This document shows, piece after piece, positions 49,894 to 52,174 of a stretch of 52,174 nt of DNA. This DNA comes from an uncultured Acidobacteriota bacterium (GTDB lineage Bacteria; Acidobacteriota; Terriglobia; Bryobacterales; Bryobacteraceae), in NCBI GenBank assembly GCA_902825945.1, contig CADECY010000062.1, positions 1 through 52,174 of the forward strand, read 5' to 3'. Position numbers and translations under genes: made by a program. The stretch's first letter is position 1; each line of letters starts with the position of its first letter. The notes beneath the pieces are model-generated. The model ran no database searches, was not told the origin of the DNA, and worked only from the letters and a program-made list of their open reading frames with translations.

Positions 49894-50777
49894 CGGGCCC
49901 TGCCCACCTGCAACCGCTCACGATGCCGCCGGTACAATTCGAGGCGGAGCGGCTGCCCTTCCTCGCGTTGCTCGAACAGCTTCATCAGTGCATGCTGGAG
50001 CGCCGGAAGTTGATCGGGATCGTTGCCTGCGTCATTCAACAGTTGCTGCACCAGCGGCTCTTCGATTCCGGTTTCCCCGATCTCGAGGGGGCCGCGAATG
50101 GCTTCCTCGATCTGCTCGCGGGTCAGCCGCGGAATCAGATACTGTGCCCCGCTGAGAGCTTCCGCGAGTCCGGGGAAGCGGGCGCACTCTCCGAGAAACT
50201 CCGATCGCATCGTCAGAACGACGAAGACCGGAACCGAGAGATCCTCGCTTGCCCTGAGGATCAGGCCCACGAAGTACGCCGCCTCGCGCTCGGCCGCATC
50301 GGAGCCCGCCGCATCACGAACCCGGAAGATCTCCTCGAACTGGTCCACCACCAGCAGAAGGTTTTCGCGCTCGCGCTCGAGGTGCTTACGCACCAGATCC
50401 ACCAGCGCCGCGCTGTGCTCGCGGAGGCGTGCCGCGATCCCGGAAGCAGGTTCCGGAATTGCCATTCCATCCGGCTCGCGAAGTGCGTCGGCCAAACGGT
50501 CGATCGGAGCAGACCCCGGCCGCATCACCGCGATTTTCCAGCGCGAGGTGGCGCCGCGCAGGTATCCGCGGTAGAGCGCGGGAAGCAGGCCGGCTTTCAC
50601 CAGCGAAGACTAGCCACTGCCCGACGTGCCGACAACGCCCACGAAGCGATGAGCAGCGAGAACGCGGAGGAGTTGTTGTGTGTGCTGCTTCCGTCCGTGG
50701 AACAGAAGCGACTCATGTGGTTCGAACGAGCGCACGCCGATGAACGGATTCCCCACGCCGGTGACGAGCGGCGTCAT
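49894..50777 (-). pseudogene. nSTAND1-type NTPase, nonsense mutation in Walker A
   Basis: The ATG at 50777 overlaps the TIR gene's TGA. The reading GNPFIGVRSFEPHESLLFHGRK and FVGVVGTSGSG leads into a TAG (50612-50610), then continues SSLVKAGLLPALYRGYLRGA. The stop replaces exactly the Walker A lysine (GTSGSG-K-SS; one-base AAG-to-TAG change). Downstream, LLLVVDQFEEIFRVRD (Walker B), TMRSEFLGECARFPGL and DQLPALQHALMKLFEQREEG are typical nSTAND1. After LELYRRH (~49930) the frame loses family character, and the coiled-coil/TM/FGE part resumes in another frame at 49893. An internal deletion or frameshift there is inferred. Confidence 0.85.
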
Positions 50778-52132
50778 CGTTCGGGCCTCCGAAGCGGCGC
50801 GAGAAAAGGTTCGAGACTGCCGCCCGGCTGCAGCAGGGTAAGTTGGGGCGGAAACTCTCGCCGGGTGCCTTCTTCCGGAGCGCCTGGCATCACCGCCGCG
50901 GAGCGATACGGCTTTCCGGCGCGGTGGATGCGGATCGCCCGGATGTAGTCCCCGTAATTCTCGTCGAACCAATGGCGATGCGCATGGCCGCAACAGAACA
51001 GCACCGCGTCCGCCTCGGTCAACCGGCGCTGATGCATCTCGCCGAGGATCGCCGGGTCGCGGCCGGACTCGGGTAGGTGAACCTCGACCGGCGCCAGTTC
51101 CTCCTTCAGCCGGGCTGCCAGCTTCTTCGCTTCGCTCGAGTCCTCCGGGTCCGTGCAGTCACAGATCAGATAGATCGCGGCATGCTGCCCACCCTCGACA
51201 GCGGGAGGTGTGGGCGTCACGCGATTCACGGCCTTCCTGACTTCGTCCATCACGAGCTTCTCGAGGCGATAGTCGGGCACCCCAGACAGTACGACAATCG
51301 GCGAGGGGAGCGAGTCGAGGTATTCCTTCTGCTCCAGCTGGATCTTATCCGAAGGTGAAACCCAGACGAGGATGGGCTTGTCCAAGGTGCGGGCAGTCGT
51401 GATCTGAAGCGCCGCGAAGCCCGAATAAGCGGGACCGGCGAGGTGAACCGTGTAGGCTGCGTCCGCCATTTCCTCGCCAACCACCTGCGGGCCGAGATCC
51501 GAAGCGATCCGATCCGAAGGAAGGATCCGGAATCCTTGCCGTGCCAACTCGGCACATAGCCGCGTCCACGCCGCCTCCAAGCCGGGAGGCGCCGGCTCCG
51601 CGACGTAGATCGCGGTCTTCTGATTGGCGATCTCTTCGAGTACGCTCTTCACACCTCGCGCCGTCTTGTCGATGCTCTCTTGGAACCCGGACTCGCCCGG
51701 CAGATACTCGCGTTCGTCCGGAGGGTTAGTGTGGAACGGAAATCCGAGCGCGGATTCGAACAACTGGCGCACGCGCCTGTGCGGCAGCTTGATCGCCTTG
51801 ATGATCCGGAAGCGGCTGCCCATCTGCAATCCGGACTCTACCGTCTTGCCGAAGTGCTCGCGCTCCATCACGCAGTAAGCCGAGTTGAAGTAGCTCGGCG
51901 AAAGCACGGCCACCATCGCCGCGGCCTCTTCGATGCTTCGCTTGATCTCGTTGTCGAAATCGAGTTCACCGGTCAGTTCCCGCTTGTCGCGCCAGAAGGC
52001 CGGTCTCTTCCCCAGCAGCACGTGGACTCGCTCCGTCAGAGCCGCCTCGAAACTCGCAACCCAGCCGTTCGCGTCATCAGCATGCGCGTAGCTGATGAAG
52101 ACGTCGTATTCCTTGCCGGGGACAAAGGCCAT
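50774..52132 (-). CDS. TIR-domain protein with tandem TIR-like repeats
   Basis: A 452-residue protein. Residues ~7-130 form a TIR domain: KEYDVFISYAHADDANGWVA, FWRDKRELTG, AAMVAVLSPSYFNSAYCVME, with Glu90 in the position of the NADase catalytic Glu. Residues ~175-300 (KTAIYVAEPAPPGLEAAWTR, DAAYTVHLAGPAYSGFAALQ, KPILVWVSP) and ~315-430 (AAIYLICDCTDPEDSSEAKK, DAVLFCCGHAHRHW) look like two further, diverged TIR/SLOG-like Rossmann folds. It is coupled by ATGA to the nSTAND gene, as in TIR-STAND immune-type pairs. ATG 52132 is chosen; the in-frame TTG at the window edge (52171) lacks support. Confidence 0.83.
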   Translation of the reverse strand: MAFVPGKEYDVFISYAHADDANGWVASFEAALTERVHVLLGKRPAFWRDKRELTGELDFDNEIKRSIEEAAAMVAVLSPSYFNSAYCVMEREHFGKTVESGLQMGSRFRIIKAIKLPHRRVRQLFESALGFPFHTNPPDEREYLPGESGFQESIDKTARGVKSVLEEIANQKTAIYVAEPAPPGLEAAWTRLCAELARQGFRILPSDRIASDLGPQVVGEEMADAAYTVHLAGPAYSGFAALQITTARTLDKPILVWVSPSDKIQLEQKEYLDSLPSPIVVLSGVPDYRLEKLVMDEVRKAVNRVTPTPPAVEGGQHAAIYLICDCTDPEDSSEAKKLAARLKEELAPVEVHLPESGRDPAILGEMHQRRLTEADAVLFCCGHAHRHWFDENYGDYIRAIRIHRAGKPYRSAAVMPGAPEEGTRREFPPQLTLLQPGGSLEPFLAPLRRPER

Positions 52133-52174
52133 GAGAGAACGGCGGTATCGCCAGTCTCCGTATCGTAACAAGTT

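Noticed and set aside
1..52174. CRISPR arrays, tRNA/rRNA genes, transposases or att repeats
   Set aside because: None recognised by eye; no spaced direct-repeat series, no tRNA-like T-loop in intergenic DNA and no transposase motif.

Overview
The window is about 52 kb of GC-rich bacterial chromosome, densely coding on both strands. The gene repertoire suggests Acidobacteriota, most likely the Bryobacterales/Solibacter group. This is inferred from a ~1,080-residue Oar-like TonB receptor with a carboxypeptidase-regulatory N-terminus, ceramidase-like secreted enzymes, an ASPIC/UnbV protein, many TPR proteins, Uma2 proteins, a winged-helix STAND regulator and a TIR/nSTAND locus. No rRNA, tRNA, CRISPR array or intact insertion sequence was seen.

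Layout. 33-4306 (-): TPR protein, transglutaminase-like protein, small membrane protein, YgfZ/GcvT-like protein and a frameshifted homocysteine S-methyltransferase-like gene. 4391-7307 (+): MFS transporter, PQQ-type propeller, broken Uma2 gene. 7630-14250: DUF4922/HIT-like gene and a divergent SorC-type regulator, then two secreted ceramidase-like proteins flanking an IclR regulator, then an intact Uma2. 14338-17649 (-): TonB-dependent receptor with its terminator. 17704-22419 (+): tightly coupled operon of TPR, BNR/sialidase-like, TPR and ASPIC/UnbV proteins. 22420-23870: gene graveyard holding a decayed VapC-type PIN toxin and a decayed HTH-TM-TolB protein. 23875-28843: esterase, DUF4242, large wHTH-STAND regulator, ScyD/ScyE-like protein.

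The most interesting intact locus is 29237-34468 (-). Five tightly packed genes encode an MBOAT acyltransferase, two exported SGNH hydrolase-like proteins, a DltC-like acyl carrier protein and a KASIII-like enzyme whose catalytic Cys position holds Ser. I infer a carrier-protein-dependent envelope or polysaccharide O-acylation system: analogous to dlt, but with the loading enzyme replaced by a Ser-type KASIII. A perfect 11-bp hairpin lies just upstream.

34653-38755 (+): assimilatory APS reductase, PHP phosphoesterase and a VWA membrane protein. 38778-43585 (-): small secreted protein, two universal stress proteins, a Cys-rich/carboxypeptidase-regulatory protein and an exported Gfo/Idh/MocA protein. 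43613-48707 (+): RecG, RsmD, RraA-like, metallo-beta-lactamase-fold and CBM9-like genes. 48856-52132 (-): a TIR gene coupled to an nSTAND ATPase gene that is dead. Its Walker A lysine codon is a TAG stop, and its C-terminal TM/formylglycine-enzyme part is separated by a frame change.

A recurrent regulatory theme is a -10-like hexamer ending only 6-10 nt before the start codon of many first genes. This suggests leaderless or near-leaderless transcripts and was used to choose several starts.
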